Source of the DNA: Callipepla californica brunnescens
Lineage: Eukaryota > Chordata > Aves > Galliformes > Odontophoridae
NCBI GenBank assembly: GCA_023055505.1
Contig: JALIRH010000039.1
Span: 4,158,505 to 4,222,504, forward strand
Direction of reading: 5' to 3'
Length of the DNA stretch: 64,000 nt
The notes beneath the pieces were generated by a model. The model worked only from the letters and a program-made list of their open reading frames with translations. It made no database searches and was not told the DNA's origin. Every line of letters begins with the position of its first letter. The stretch's first letter is position 1. The position numbers and the translations under genes were made by a program. Below, one piece after another: positions 31,132 to 43,700 of the stretch.

Positions 31132-31376
31132 TCAGCACAGCAGGCTGATGTCCCTCTCGCTGCAGCCCACGCTGCAGCAGGACGTGGTGAGCAGCTTGGC
31201 CACCTCGCGCTTCTTGAGCACGGCCACCTTCCTGCTGCGCTGCACGTCGCGCTCCGCCTGCATTCTGCCCTCCTGGCTCTGCTCATCGCCAGCCCAGAGC
31301 TCCTGTGCTGCGTACGGTGACGGCTCCGTGGAACCGACGCTCTCCTGGGACGAGGGCAGGGAGCTCTCGCCGCTCT
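31132..31376 (-). CDS. INSL5: INSL5 exon 2 (C peptide, A chain)
   Basis: The acceptor reads tttctcgcagcag on the gene strand, a NAGNAG site; starting at 31376 or 31379 both keep frame. It encodes the C peptide (SGESSPSS region), a basic cleavage site and the A chain. Stop TGA is the complement of 31132-31134. The listed start assumes the second AG. Confidence 0.9.
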
Positions 31377-32503
31377 CTGCTGCGAGAAATCAGAAGCTGA
31401 GAGTTAGAAGTCGTGCCCCGCAGCCTGGCACTGATTATATATCCTTTGGGTGGTGGAAGGGCAGCACTTGCCGAGCTGGGAATCCAGAAAGGCACGTGGT
31501 TTCCTGAAACTCAGACCTGCAAACAAACCCAGCACCCCAGCTCCTGGATGTTCAGTTATGGTGCAGTTCTGATGGTGTGCATGCAGAACACCACGGTGCC
31601 TCTGGGCACACCGGGGCTCCCACAGGGCCTGCCTGGCCTCACTCAGCAGCAGCGCTTTCTGCTCTCCGGTAGCGTGCTGCAGAGGGCATTGCTTTTTCTG
31701 CTGAAAGCTGCTGCTACAATGACATTGCCCAAACAGGCAGGTGTTATTGCATGCAGAATGTGGGAAGCATCCCCCCATCTAGCTTCTTTTTTCTCTAGTT
31801 ACTGTGATCAGAGTACAGATTCCCAGCACTGCGTGTAATAGCCGGGTTTACTCACTCTAAGAGTGTACTAATAAATACAACAGCATAGGAAGGTTATTGC
31901 TGGATGCCATTCTATACTCCTAATTGTCTCCAATTGTTCATATTGTTGCTGGGTTGAGTGGGAAGGAGGTGCGTGCTCCTCGAGATAAAGGTGGAACTCA
32001 TGCTATGTGCAGCAAGGCTCCTGTCGTACAGAGCACAGCACAGCGTGTCCTGCGATAACCTTGGACCTGGCTCACGGTTCCCAGCATGGATTGGGAGCAC
32101 CTGGATCCAAACCTTTTCCAGTTAGCAAAACAGCACACGGAGCTAAGAAATCAAGCTGAGAGGAAGCACGTATCACATACTCATGGATGTGAAGCTGTGC
32201 TGCTCCCAGCAAGGGTACCAGCACCCACAGCTGGTCTGCTCCTCCTGAGTCCTCTCACAGTCAGCCACACCCAGCACTGGGATAAGCCTGAAATGCGTTA
32301 ATTGAGAGATGCATTGATTAGTACTTACCAAACAGGTACTGGTAATTAGCCAGATCCCTCTTCCACCGAGAGCCACCGCAGGTGAAGACGATGGCTCTGA
32401 CGAAGTCTCTCCCGCAGAGCTTCACAGCATTGCCCTCCCCTTCAGCTCCCTGCAGCACAGCCAGCAGGCAGAGCGTGGCCAGGGCCAGCAGCGTGCTCCT
32501 CAT
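31132..32503 (-). CDS. INSL5: INSL5, insulin-like peptide 5 (relaxin family prohormone)
   Basis: Two coding exons, 32329-32503 and 31132-31376, give 139 residues, about the human length. A signal peptide (MRSTLLALATLCLLAVLQG) precedes the B chain LCGRDFVRAIVFTCGGSRW, with its two Cys 12 apart. A dibasic KR and C peptide follow, then LKKR and the A chain, which has CC-x3-C-x8-C and ends at the terminal Cys (SCCSVGCSERDISLLC). One intron interrupts the C peptide in phase 1, as in the family. The B chain carries R-x3-R-x2-I, the receptor-binding pattern of relaxins. Relaxin-family peptides act through RXFP receptors; INSL5 is a gut hormone in mammals acting on RXFP4. The assignment rests on the ligand features and on its place between DYNLT5 and DNAI4. 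By B chain alone relaxin-3 would be an alternative. Confidence 0.9.
31377..32328 (-). other. INSL5: INSL5 intron
   Basis: 952 bases in the C-peptide position typical for the family. No repeat or exon recognised. Confidence 0.7.
32329..32503 (-). CDS. INSL5: INSL5 exon 1 (signal peptide, B chain)
   Basis: Starts at ATG (complement of 32501-32503) and ends in phase 1 at CTGTTTG before gtaagt. It encodes the signal peptide, B chain and the start of the C peptide (DLANYQYLF). Confidence 0.92.
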
Positions 32504-32580
32504 TCTGGGCTGTGGGGCTGGAAGGGCAGCCAGGGAGTGCTCAGTGGGGCTGAGGTGGGGAGTGCTGCTGGAAGCTCCCG

Positions 32581-32588
32581 TTTATATG
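32581..32588 (-). promoter_or_regulatory. INSL5: Candidate INSL5 TATA box
   Basis: Reads CATATAAA on the gene strand, 78 bases upstream of the ATG, predicting a start near 32555 and a leader of about 50 bases. No CpG island is present, in keeping with a tissue-restricted TATA gene. Confidence 0.55.
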
Positions 32589-34656
32589 GGTGGCCCATCC
32601 GCTCCAGTGGGCAGCAGCTCGCTGCAGGGTGACCTCATGTTTGCCAGAACCAATTGTGTTCGTTTGTGGTGATGTTTTAAGCGCCTTGGGGTTTTGTTTG
32701 GGTGTTAAAAACATCTTGGGACTATGTAACTGCTTTACAGTAGGAATGCCTGTGGCATAACATGTTTATGGGAACTGGGCATACATCAGTGCTGTTAACG
32801 CATATGTGCTGCAAAAATGTTTATTATGTATTTTGTAGGTAATGGGTTTCATCTCCGTGCATCTCCCGTGCAGTTTGTTGCCCAGTTGTGCCTGTTAGCA
32901 CCAAGTGAGTGACGTGGGGCCTAGCTCTGTCCTAAATACAAATGGGAATTCACTTCTTCCAGGGACGCCCTCAGTTGTGTGCCCCTTCATCTCCCCTGCT
33001 CCATCGTCTCGCTGAGCATCCCCTCGTGCTGCTGGCAACCGTGCATCGTGCTTCAGGGTGAGCTGAGGGCCAGGCAGCCCCTGTGCTGTGCAGGCAGAGA
33101 GCTGAGCAGAAGGACATTGTGCTGTAGTGACACTGCAGTTATTGCACACCATGTAGCCACAGCCCTTTGCTTTGCAGCTGTCTGTGGACGGAGGGCATTA
33201 CTCCAGAGACTCAGAGAAGAGGGGCGATGGCTCTGGGCAAAGCACAGAGTAGGTGAGGATCAGCATCCTGCCAGCCTTTTCCTTCTGGTAAGTATCAGAA
33301 AACCATAGTGGAGCAGCTCGGGGACCAGAGGTCAGTGGGTCAGAGGTGCTGTCGGAGCAGCACATCCCTGTCTGCATGTTGTTGGCTACTGTTGCTGTCA
33401 ACTCTGATAAAAAGTTCCCGCAATAAAATGCCTCAACGAGAAAATTGGGTGATTAGGAGGTCAGAAATTCCGTATTAAAGAACAAAAGACGTGATCCTTA
33501 GCACTTCCTAGCACCATGAGTGTTTTTCCAGCCCCGTAATGCTGCAGTTAATTGGTTGATGTGATGTGCAGGTTGAGTTACGGTGTGCTTCGGCACACCT
33601 TGAAAGCTCATTTCTTACCGGTAGCATCAATAAACAGTCATAACCGGCGCTGAAAAATATACGGTGTGTTTTGATCAGGTTTGTAATAATGATTAACGTG
33701 TGATTCACCTCAATGGGTGTCTTCCTTTGAGCCACGCAGATTGGTTTTATGCCCAGGGTGAGCTTGGATGCTGGCTGTAAAAGGAGCAGAATGAGGAGCA
33801 AAGCGCATGTTAATGTGTCCCAAATGATCTGTGACTTCAGTGATGTGTTTAAACGCCTGGCATTTATTGTGGGGCTAATGAGAAAGTCTGGATGTTCTGT
33901 GCTTATAAAATATATGTCTAGCTACACAGTGCTTCCAGGAGCAGACAGCTATTGCCTGTGTCTGCTGATGGGCAGAGCATTGCGAGGGGGGACTTCTTCC
34001 GTGGCTGTAACTTAGAAGAGCTGCAGAAGGTTATGTCTTCACCCTGCCCGGGTCTTTTGGAAGAGAGGTCTCTAAAAGCAGAGATCTGCCTTCCAGAGCT
34101 GCAGGAGTCCATTTAAATCGTGATGTTGTTTGAATTTGTCGGGTTGAAAAAGCTGGTCCCTAATTCTTGCTGGCTGGGGCTGCCTGCAGGCTGCAGGAGC
34201 ACTCAGTGCTTTTCAGAGCTCAGCTTTTAAACTTGGCTGTGCTCCGTGGAAGCGCGGATGAGAAGGACCTGATGAGAAATCCATTCGTTTGCTGTATGGT
34301 TTCACAAAGGGAGATGTGGATGGCAAACAGCCATATTCCAGGACCTAAGGTGGGTTTAGGGTGTGTTCTGGTTCCTGATGGAGTGACCTATACAGGGGGG
34401 GATTTGGGGAATTTCTCTTCTTTGAGTAACCCAAGGAGAAATGTCTTTAATGGGGCCTTTCTGTGACCTTATCTGTACATTGGTACAACAGACTCATCGT
34501 CCAACAAGGGGGACTTCCTGGGGAAAACCTGGAGCATTTGAAAGATTTTTCTAACCAGTGTGGTTTCAGAGAGATATTTTAACAACTTAAAAGCATAAGC
34601 ACTTTATGATATGCTAGAAAAAGTCTTTCCTACTGTCTATCCAATGAGAAGTGCTG
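32589..34656. other. INSL5 upstream region and DNAI4 3' flank
   Basis: No gene recognised. On the minus strand, possible poly(A) signals for DNAI4 are ATTAAA at 34446-34451 and AATAAA at 33863-33868. No CR1 copy seen. Confidence 0.5.
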
Positions 34657-34710
34657 TCATTTAGCTACTGGAAGTAGAGCAGGACCGATTATGTCATGCA
34701 AGGCATCAAC
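34657..34710 (-). CDS. DNAI4: DNAI4 last coding exon (54 nt)
   Basis: Acceptor cttgttttacag. It encodes VDALHDIIGPALLPVAK and TGA, joining in phase 0 to SRSSE. The position and hydrophobic DxLxxIIG pattern fit the C terminus of the family (human has a DIMDTLLG-type end). Confidence 0.75.
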   Translation of the reverse strand, partial: VDALHDIIGPALLPVAK

Positions 34711-37700
34711 CTGTAAAACAAGAGGTGAGAAAAAGGAATCCGTATGGCAGCATAATTATGGGGTAAGAAGTGCAGAGATCCAAAATTCCTATTTGCCAAT
34801 GGGAAACAGGATTGCTCGTGCACTGAGCATCCAGGCAGCAGGAGATGGGAGTTTGTGTTTTATCAGCTGAATATTCTTTGGACTTCTGTTAAATCTATGC
34901 TAACCTCAGCGTTCCTTGAAAGCAGCACTTCTTGGCAGACCTGTTTGGGTCATGTGGTACTTAGGGATACAAACATATCGTTTACAAAGCAAAATAATTT
35001 TCCAGCTGTGTGGTAGCTGTAATTAGAAGTGATAGCCCCTGATTAGAAGTGATCTCCCTTTAACACAGATTTATGCTTGCCATCAATTGGTGGAAGCAAA
35101 AGTGGATGCAAGGGTTTCACAGCTGATTTCAGCCAGCTTCAGCATTGTTGCTGACACAATGCTTTGCAGTGGTAGGGCAGGAAGAGAACCTAGCTGAAAT
35201 GCAGTGCAGCAGAGAGAGATACCTTACTCATTTTCCTCTCCCATCCCAGATTGCAACTCAAGAGGATCAGTAGTGGCTCCAAAAGCCACCGCTTACAGGA
35301 TTACTTTTGGCCCTACAAAACAGGGCCAAAACACTGGTGGCTTTGCTGACATCTCAGAGCTGAGCCTATTGTGTTGGTGGCCAGGAGAGGGCATGTCACT
35401 CCTGCCTTGCCAGCAGGGAATGGCACCTTGCTGGCTCACTGCCCTTGTGTTTATGTGGGGCTGTGCCTCCCAGCTACAGAAGTGGGGAGCCTCCCAGTGT
35501 GCAGTCAGCTGAAACCTGAAGTTTGGAGTTGACTTACCTGTTCCCTCTGGTTCATGAAGTTTTTATCAGCATGGCATGGCAGAGAAGCAGAAATCACGTC
35601 ACTTTTTCATCTGTTCACGTCTTTGTATCTGATCTGTTACTATCTAGATTTTCAACTAAATTCTGAGCAGCAGCCCCTGTCTGGAGATGTGCAGGCTTTG
35701 AGGAACACCACCTCTTCCCAGGAAGCCATACCTCAGAGCTTCTGGAAGCAGCCAGGTTCTTCAGCTCAAACACACAGACTTCTCCTCCACTGTCTCCCGC
35801 CAGAAGGGAGTCGGTGTTCTTAGCAAAGAGTACAGATGTGAATTTTGCTTCTGGGTTGGCAATGCGAGTGATCACGGGGTCCAAGCTGCAAGCCAGGAAT
35901 GGTATGTGTGAGTGATGATACAGGTAAAATTACATTTGCCTGGAGCACACTATCACATGAAGTGTGGGGGTAATACAGGATTGAAAATGTGCATATCTTT
36001 CATTTTATTCTCTAGATTAGCTCCAAAAACAAGAAATGAGGCAGCACGTTGTTTTCCTATCAGAATAGAAATCCCAGCTAACTAACCAGATATTCTGGTT
36101 GCCTAAAATCTGTCCCGTTGCCTGATACTGGGGGCATGCTTCAATAATTAATAATATGACTAAATTGCTTTGTGCTGCCACAGGGCTCAGTGGCAGCTCC
36201 ACTGCTTTCCTTATGCAGTCATTATTAATAAACAATCCAGGCTGCCAGTGGTACCAGGCCATGGGTTGACCAGGAGTAATGAGTATTGGAACATAAAATA
36301 CTTGTATTGATAGCTAAGCAAGCAGATGACATACAACATGAGTTGTATGTCTGACGTCAGTACTGATTAAGCAATAATGTTTAGCCTCTGTGATTTTAAA
36401 TCTGTTATTTCAGAATCTTCTTTGAGAGAATTAATTACTTACATGCTGATGCTAAGGTCCCAAATTTCTACTCTGCTTTCTCTAGCTGCTGCAAATACAA
36501 AGGCCGATTTTGGAGACCACGTAATGTCATGAACAACAGTAGAAGTGGAACGGAAAGTTAAAATGGGCGTCTGCGAGTTCTGGTGCCATAAAATAACACT
36601 CCAGTCCACAGAGCAGCTCAGGAACATGTCAGTGCTGAACGGGTTCCAAGCAACTTTGTACACAGGGCCCTAGGAGTTTGGGAAGAAACAAAGCAGAACT
36701 TGGTGTCACTCTAGGGCTACGGCCTCATGGGGTGGATTTTAATAGTGCTCTCTTCTCGCCGACCTTCTGTGGAAATCCCTTACTGTCCTCTGACCTTAGC
36801 AGCAAAACCAGCATTGTTTTACGGGTATCCATGGGAAATGAGGATGCAGCCCATGTGGTAAAGGTAGGAGAGGAGCAAAGCATTCAGCTGAGTGTCCCTT
36901 CCTGAGCTACTGCTGAAAGGACAGCTTCTTGGATGGAGCACAGACTTCCAAAACAGGGAGGTGCTGTGCTATTGAGCTTCTGCTACCTTCTCTTCTTTTT
37001 GTTTTTTGTTTTGTTTCCCCAGAGATAAAACTGCTTAACTGTGGTTTGCAGGACGATCAGGTTACTGGTTGTTCCCTTTAAATAATGCCAGAATTAAAGC
37101 TTTAGAACAGTTTATACTAGAAGCTTGAATAAATTGCTTTTTTTAAAAAAAATGCTTCTAGTGTAGAAAGTACGGAACCCATTCCTAATGTAAGAAAAGA
37201 AGTTTAGGTTTCTTTTGTTGAGTGTTTTGTTTAGGAAATTAACTTCAGCAGTTTAATGGTTTCTTTTATTGAATGCTGTTGCTGTTGTCATTACCTTTTC
37301 TGCATATCACTCACTTTATGTCCTCTGTATGTCTTCAGAAACTGCTTCTTGCATGAACAAGAGCACTTGTGAATAAGACCCTCTTCCGTTCCAGCAAGAT
37401 AAAGATTAGTGTCCTGAAATAAAGGTAAAAAAACTTAAGCTGGATTAACCCAGCTGTCACTTCTAAAGAAATGTGTGAGGAACTGGGTGAGTTTGGGCAC
37501 TGGTGGGATTCTGGAGAGCTAAGGCGGAGGTGCCAGGACGCTGTGGTTTGGGCTGCCTGTGTGTGTGCTGTGGGGATGGATATGCAGTGGGTCCGGCAGT
37601 GCCACAACCAGTTACTGTGTGTGTTCCATCCGTGCAGAACAGAGGCTGCAATTTGTGACTCCTGAAAATCTTGTACTTCTGTGACTCACGTGGATGAATG

Positions 37701-40700
37701 CATGAATTCTTCAAATGTTCTCTGGACAAATTAAAAAAAAAATAATAATAATCATCTGGATTCTTAGGAGAGACCAAGACACCTGAGTCCAAGACTCGGG
37801 AGATGTTCAACGACCAAATTCTACCAGGTTTGACCAACACAGAGGAAAGCTAGCATAGGATCTGGCCCAAAGCAGATGTGAGCAGTGTGGCTGAAACAAC
37901 ATAGCTGTCACATTCAGGGATGAATTACTTTAATCCAAAAGGAATGGTATGGAAACAAACTGCTATTAGTTAAGAAGCTATCTGTTTCAAAACTAAGTTG
38001 CCTTTAAATACCAGTGCCAAATCCCAGACTGGTGCATGTTAAGGTAACTCCAGATGAGGCTCTGACCTCTGCTGCACAGTTTCTCTGCATAACACTTCAG
38101 CTAGGATGGACTTTGTGAGCCTACCTTTGGATGGAAGTCAAAGCACATCCCAGCTGCCCATTGGGATATCAGAACTTCAGTTTTCCTTTCTTTCTCACCT
38201 GGTAAGTTTTTGCTTCTTGTTCGCTTTATTTTCATCAGATCTGTGCAATTAGCAAGAGTTTTGGTCAAACAGGTATGAGTTGTTCGTAGTGCTGTCATAT
38301 GCTTCAATGCAATGCTCAACGGCTCTTAAACATTTTGCATATGGTAACTATGTACAGAGATCATCCCATGAAATAAAACGAGGTCACTGTAATTTCAGGT
38401 ATTAGCTCAGTGCAGGGGAAAATGCTTACCAAAGCAACCTAGTCCTTCCTGTATAAGCCACTGGGTTATTCGGCCATCTGCTGAGATGGAGATTAATCTC
38501 TCCCTTTTGTCAGCTTCTGTTGTGCCTCTGTCCCACTCCACCCACTTCAGTTGCCATACAGGACCTGTATGTCTAGATGAACATTCACTGGGATAAAAAA
38601 TACACAAGATAAATCGTGTATCAACAAAGTCAAGACAATACTTCTGAAAAATAACTCATTTCCTGCCTTGTATTGAATGATAAGTGTTACGACAAATGCT
38701 ATTTAGATTAAGAACGCAGACGTGCACATATCTCCTAACGTTCTGTTTACACTAGTACATATTTATTTTATCAAACATGTTTTATATTCAGCTCTGAGTG
38801 TTTATAAAGGAATTTCCAGCCAGAACTAGAAAATAATGACAGAAGTTGGAAATAAATAATTGTGCAACGTCCATGAGCATCCGTGAGCCTTCAGTGAGTG
38901 CTATTAGTCACACAGCAAAAAGCAAACAATGAATATTCACTACTGAGAAGCTGAGACATGACCAAGGTGGGAGACAACAGTGTATTGTGACCTTACCCAC
39001 TGTGGAAAACTGTAGTGGAGTCAGGACTCTGGACGTTATAGACTGTGATGGTACCGTTGTACATCCCCACTGCTAAGAGGTTTGGATTTGCCATGGAGAA
39101 ATCCAATGCAGTAACACCGTGCTTGCACTGGAAAATACGCTCTGGCCACTGACCAATAGGGAAACACAAGAATGTTTTTAGTTTCTTAATTCACATCAGT
39201 TTTCTCAATGTGGGATAGTGACCTGCCAGGCAGTGCTGGAAATCTCAGGTGCTGGTGGCTGGAGTGACTGCCCCTACACAGAAACTGGAGGCTACGTGCT
39301 GAGTGATTCAGGTCGTTATCTCTTGCTGCAGCTGGTAAAGTTGGGGAAAAAATGAAGACCAAACAGCAATATGGCACTGTAAGGGAAGTTAGATGAGCCT
39401 ACTCCAAACCGACTAACTAAACATCAAGTTCTCTAAGATTCAGTGCTAGGAGGGCAGTGTTGTTTATTTTCTTTTTAAAACAAACATGACATTTTGGAAA
39501 CTTCCTCCAATTGTTTTCTGTCTTGTGATCAGAAGGCAAGCGCCTCGCTAATTACAGTTATTTAGCTTTAGGTAAACCATAAAACACAATTTTTATGTCG
39601 TTTTTCCATATTATACAAGAATTGGTTCTGCTCCATTGTAACATGAAACCCTTTATGTCACTGAGAAGTGCTGGTTTGCAAAGAGCTGTGTTTCATGCGT
39701 GCACCAGCTCTTACTCCTTCATTGCAGGCTCTTGAGGACATCATTAAATGTTTCATTTATGTTTTTTCTTTGCTCTGATGTAGGATTCCGTTGCACGACA
39801 GAAAATGGATTGGAAAGGATTATCCTTAAACTTAAAAAGCGGATGTATTGTAATCAGAACTTACAAGTACTGAACAAATGGTGTAAAGGTTTTGGAAAAA
39901 CAAAAGGTAAATTGATTTTTTTGCATCTGTTGTGCTCGAGGCTTTCCCATCTACTGAAAACACCTTTTAGAAAGGGCTGTGCACCTGAATCTACCCGTAA
40001 TAATAATAAATCTGATTTACAGTTTTGGGTAGGTCGCTCTAGGGACTGAAAATAGGATATAGAGGGCTGCATTGTTAACTTGCCTAAAAAACACTGATAT
40101 TACTGGGGAGCTGCAGCCATCTGTTAGTTGTTTGGTGGTCTATGCACAGTGATTGCAGCTCCTGCAAACAGACACCCACATAACAGAGCCACCAGCACCT
40201 CTGTTGGCACTGTCAGCTGAGAGGAGGGACAGGCACTGAACTAAACCACGTCCTCCAGGCACACAGCTAGGTACTGCAGTCAAAATCAGCTCTTCAGAAC
40301 AGTTTGGTTTGGGCTACCAAATTCAGCTTTACTTGCCAGTTCTTTGGTTTTGCCCTTATTTATTATTTATTTATTTTAAGGGGGAAAGGAATGACGCAGA
40401 AAAAGTACAGCAGAAAAATGCACTGAAGCAGAAAGAAAGAAGACAAAATCAGTGCTTCTGTTACCATTGGGTTCTTCAGTGACCAGCAGCATGCCAAGCC
40501 TTCCTTCTGTTCTTTGAAATCAAACGCTCCATAACCAACAGCTAGAAGATCCTAAAAACACAGATTAACAGACAGATCACAGTTTAACTTGGAGTTGCAT
40601 AATTTGAAAAGGCAACTTTCTGCTAACAGTGGCTCAGGGTGCAAAGCTTGGAAACACGTTAGGTTCTACACCAGTACAACCTAACACAAGAACATTATTA

Positions 40701-43700
40701 CTGGAAAGTGGAAACTGGTTGAACGAAGAGTGTATTGATAGTCATTATCAGTTGTTTGCTGTCCTTTCACCTCCTTAAAGCCATTTAAAAACTGTCCCTT
40801 GTGAAGGGTGAATTCTATAAATGTGCAGTTTTTAATAGGATATGTCACAGCAGTGGCACTCTTCTTCCTCAGTGTTAGCTATAGAAGGAGCTTCAATGGT
40901 CACCTCCAACTCTTAACTTCCAGCTGTTGATGATACTTTCTAATCAATTCAATTTCACTCTTTTCCATAAGGAAAAGTAAGGAACAGCATCAAGGCTTCA
41001 GTCTTCAGCTCCATTCCAGTATTTTTTTCCTAAGTGAAACAGCCAGTTGGTGAAGCTAACACTTTAAAAGCAGGTATTTGTTTGCTCTAAAATTCTAAGA
41101 CTGTGGTATATAAGGGCGTCCAACTCTATACCAGATCCTTAGCTGTTATATTAACCTTATGACATGCTCATAATTTTCTCTTTCTTCCTGTGGAGCAGCC
41201 TGCATGGGTTTGTTTCTCATCTTTCCCTGCTTTTTACCTTTTTCTGTGCATTATTTTTGTTGCATCCTTAAAAGAGCTCTGTTGGAAAAAGTTTCAATTT
41301 CAGCTTCCCATTCTGTAACAGACAAAGTTTATTCTCTTAATGTTGTTGCTCAGGTGACCGCCTGTGATGTATGGGGGACCAATTAAAACTGTTGTGATAC
41401 GTTTGTAGCAGAAGCCTAGTGCAGCTGTCCAGCCTGTAGAATAAGGCAGCAATGCTGTTACGTGCAAGGATGAAATTGGAGAGCTGTGATGCAAATACAA
41501 CCGACCTGACTGGGGATGTATGCAAAAACATATATAAAAAAAAATCAGGAATTCATTTACACTGAAAATGATGTAGACATTTTACAAACAGCTTAGGAGG
41601 AGCTATTTGTTAGCTTACCAGGTTTACTTTGCTCCAAGCCATGCTGCTCACGTTGTGCCGTTGAGTTAAATCACATCTATAGGACCACAGCTGTTCCAAA
41701 CTGGGAGGAACTGTTTCTTCTGAGGTTTTATTTGGCTCTGACAGAGTTGATGGGTCAGTAAGTGCTTCCTTCTGCTCTTTCTTATCCTTCTTTCCTTTGT
41801 CATTTTTTTCCTGCTCAGCATCTTTCATAGCAGCTACTGTGCCACCAGCTCCTGGTGTGACAGTAGGATCTAAAATCCATAAGCAGAGTAGAATCTGAGC
41901 AGCAATGCTTCATTTAGTGAACTCCAGTTATTCTCATCAGAAGAATAGTGTGCACTTCCAGCAAATATCTTGCAGCAAAAAAATAAATGGAAGAACAGAG
42001 GATCTATGACACCTTAACTACTAAAATTGTGGCTAAGTTGGTGATAAGGACAGAGAGTATGCCAGTTATGCTCAAGGCGTTTCAAGCAGGGGTTTAACCC
42101 CCCAGCAACGAGCAGTCTGGCATTTTTGTCTTTCCCCACCCCTCTAGGAATGCTTCCAATCTCTTGGGTAATAATGCTGAGACTTTATAGATGCCAAATT
42201 TTAAAGGGACACGTAAGTATTGATGCTGTAACACCTCACTAAGGTATGCAGTGCTGTAATGAAGGTTGCTGCTTCTCCACACTTAATTTTACCAGATAAT
42301 GGTTTTAGGATGTTTGTGCCTTTCTTGTTACTCCTTTATGGTACGTTATGTGAAAGTCTTAAACTGATCTCTGTTCACTGTTAACAAAGTAATAATTCAG
42401 TGGCTCCTGTGAAGGTCCCAGCTAGTATCAGCTCCAACTGTAGCTGGTTCCCAAAGAGGACAGAATATAATAAACTACAACTCTTTATGCCACGGAAAGA
42501 TATGAAACAGTAAAAGCAGTCTGATTTTTTCAGATAAATTATATATATTGAAAATCCTGTAAAAGGTACAGTACCACTTAGCTCTTGGCCCAGGTCATGC
42601 CTCTTACAGTCTTCAGTGTGACTGCACTTTGTTAGACACCTAGCAGGCTAAAACTTTTGTTTACTTTCTATCTAGGCCAATTACTTTTAAACAAATAAAT
42701 AAATAAAGCATTACAATGCAAAAACTGGTCAGAGAAATAGAAGAATTGATCTGTATCTTAGCTGCCAGGAAACAATTCTGACTGATATTTTGAGCAGGTC
42801 TCAGTTTGCTGCAATAAGGGAAATGAGCCAGCTCAGAATTCATGGATTCAATTCTTCCTCCAAGTATCGTAGGGACATCTGTTACAGGGAGTGTAAACTG
42901 CCCCGTTCAGGCTAATGCCTCATAAATGCTTATGTCTATTTCTTAAATGGCTGGTGATCTGTGGAGACCCTCAGTGAGAGACATATCGCTTTGATTCTCA
43001 CAGCATACAAAGCCTTGTGCTGAAAATGGGGTTGGCAGTAAGAAACGAACCTGTAAGGACAGGAAGCTGTCGATAAGCTGCGAGTTTGGGTTGGAAAATA
43101 TTCTCCATTAGAATCCTCTCCATGAAAAACAAATCCTGCTGAAAGTTTTCTGATCTTAATATAGCTTCTGCGTGGCATTTCTCCTGGTCGTGGACTCTGG
43201 CAAGACCAGCGCTTTCCAAAATGTTCGAAGAAGTTATGCTGCCTGACAACAGATAATATCAGAAAATGTACACTATGCACGGTTTAGAAGGATGAAAAGA
43301 CTGAATAAATGTAAGCCTTCCTGAAAAATGTTACCTCTCTCAGCAGTTGCAGGTGTCACTTGGCCTTTAGTCGTACCAGAGGTGCTCCTCTTCTCAGCTG
43401 GGGCTCTGCTGCCTTCTGCTTTTGAGGTAGGTTCTGCTTGTGATGTGCTAAAAGAATTGCTCAAGTCCCGGGCAGTGACCACAGTCCCTAGAAATGAGTT
43501 ACACCGCAGTATGTAAGCGCCTTGTGTCTGTATGTTGATATGAAGAACTGCAGCTGAGCAAAGGTTTAATTTTCATGCCGTACACCCAATTGTTTGGCAG
43601 AGGGGCTTCAGAACTGAGAGTAAGACAGCAGCCTTGTCTGTGCATGACTGGCTCTTCAAACATGGGCTGTAACAAGCCCTGCTGGTGCTGAAGGCACACT

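Larger units (their letters stand above)
35886..38124 (-). other. DNAI4: DNAI4 introns 13-15 (apart from exons 14 and 15)
   Basis: AT-rich unique sequence between the exons listed. A short (TAA)n-like run lies near 37734-37751. No repeat family recognised. Confidence 0.6.
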
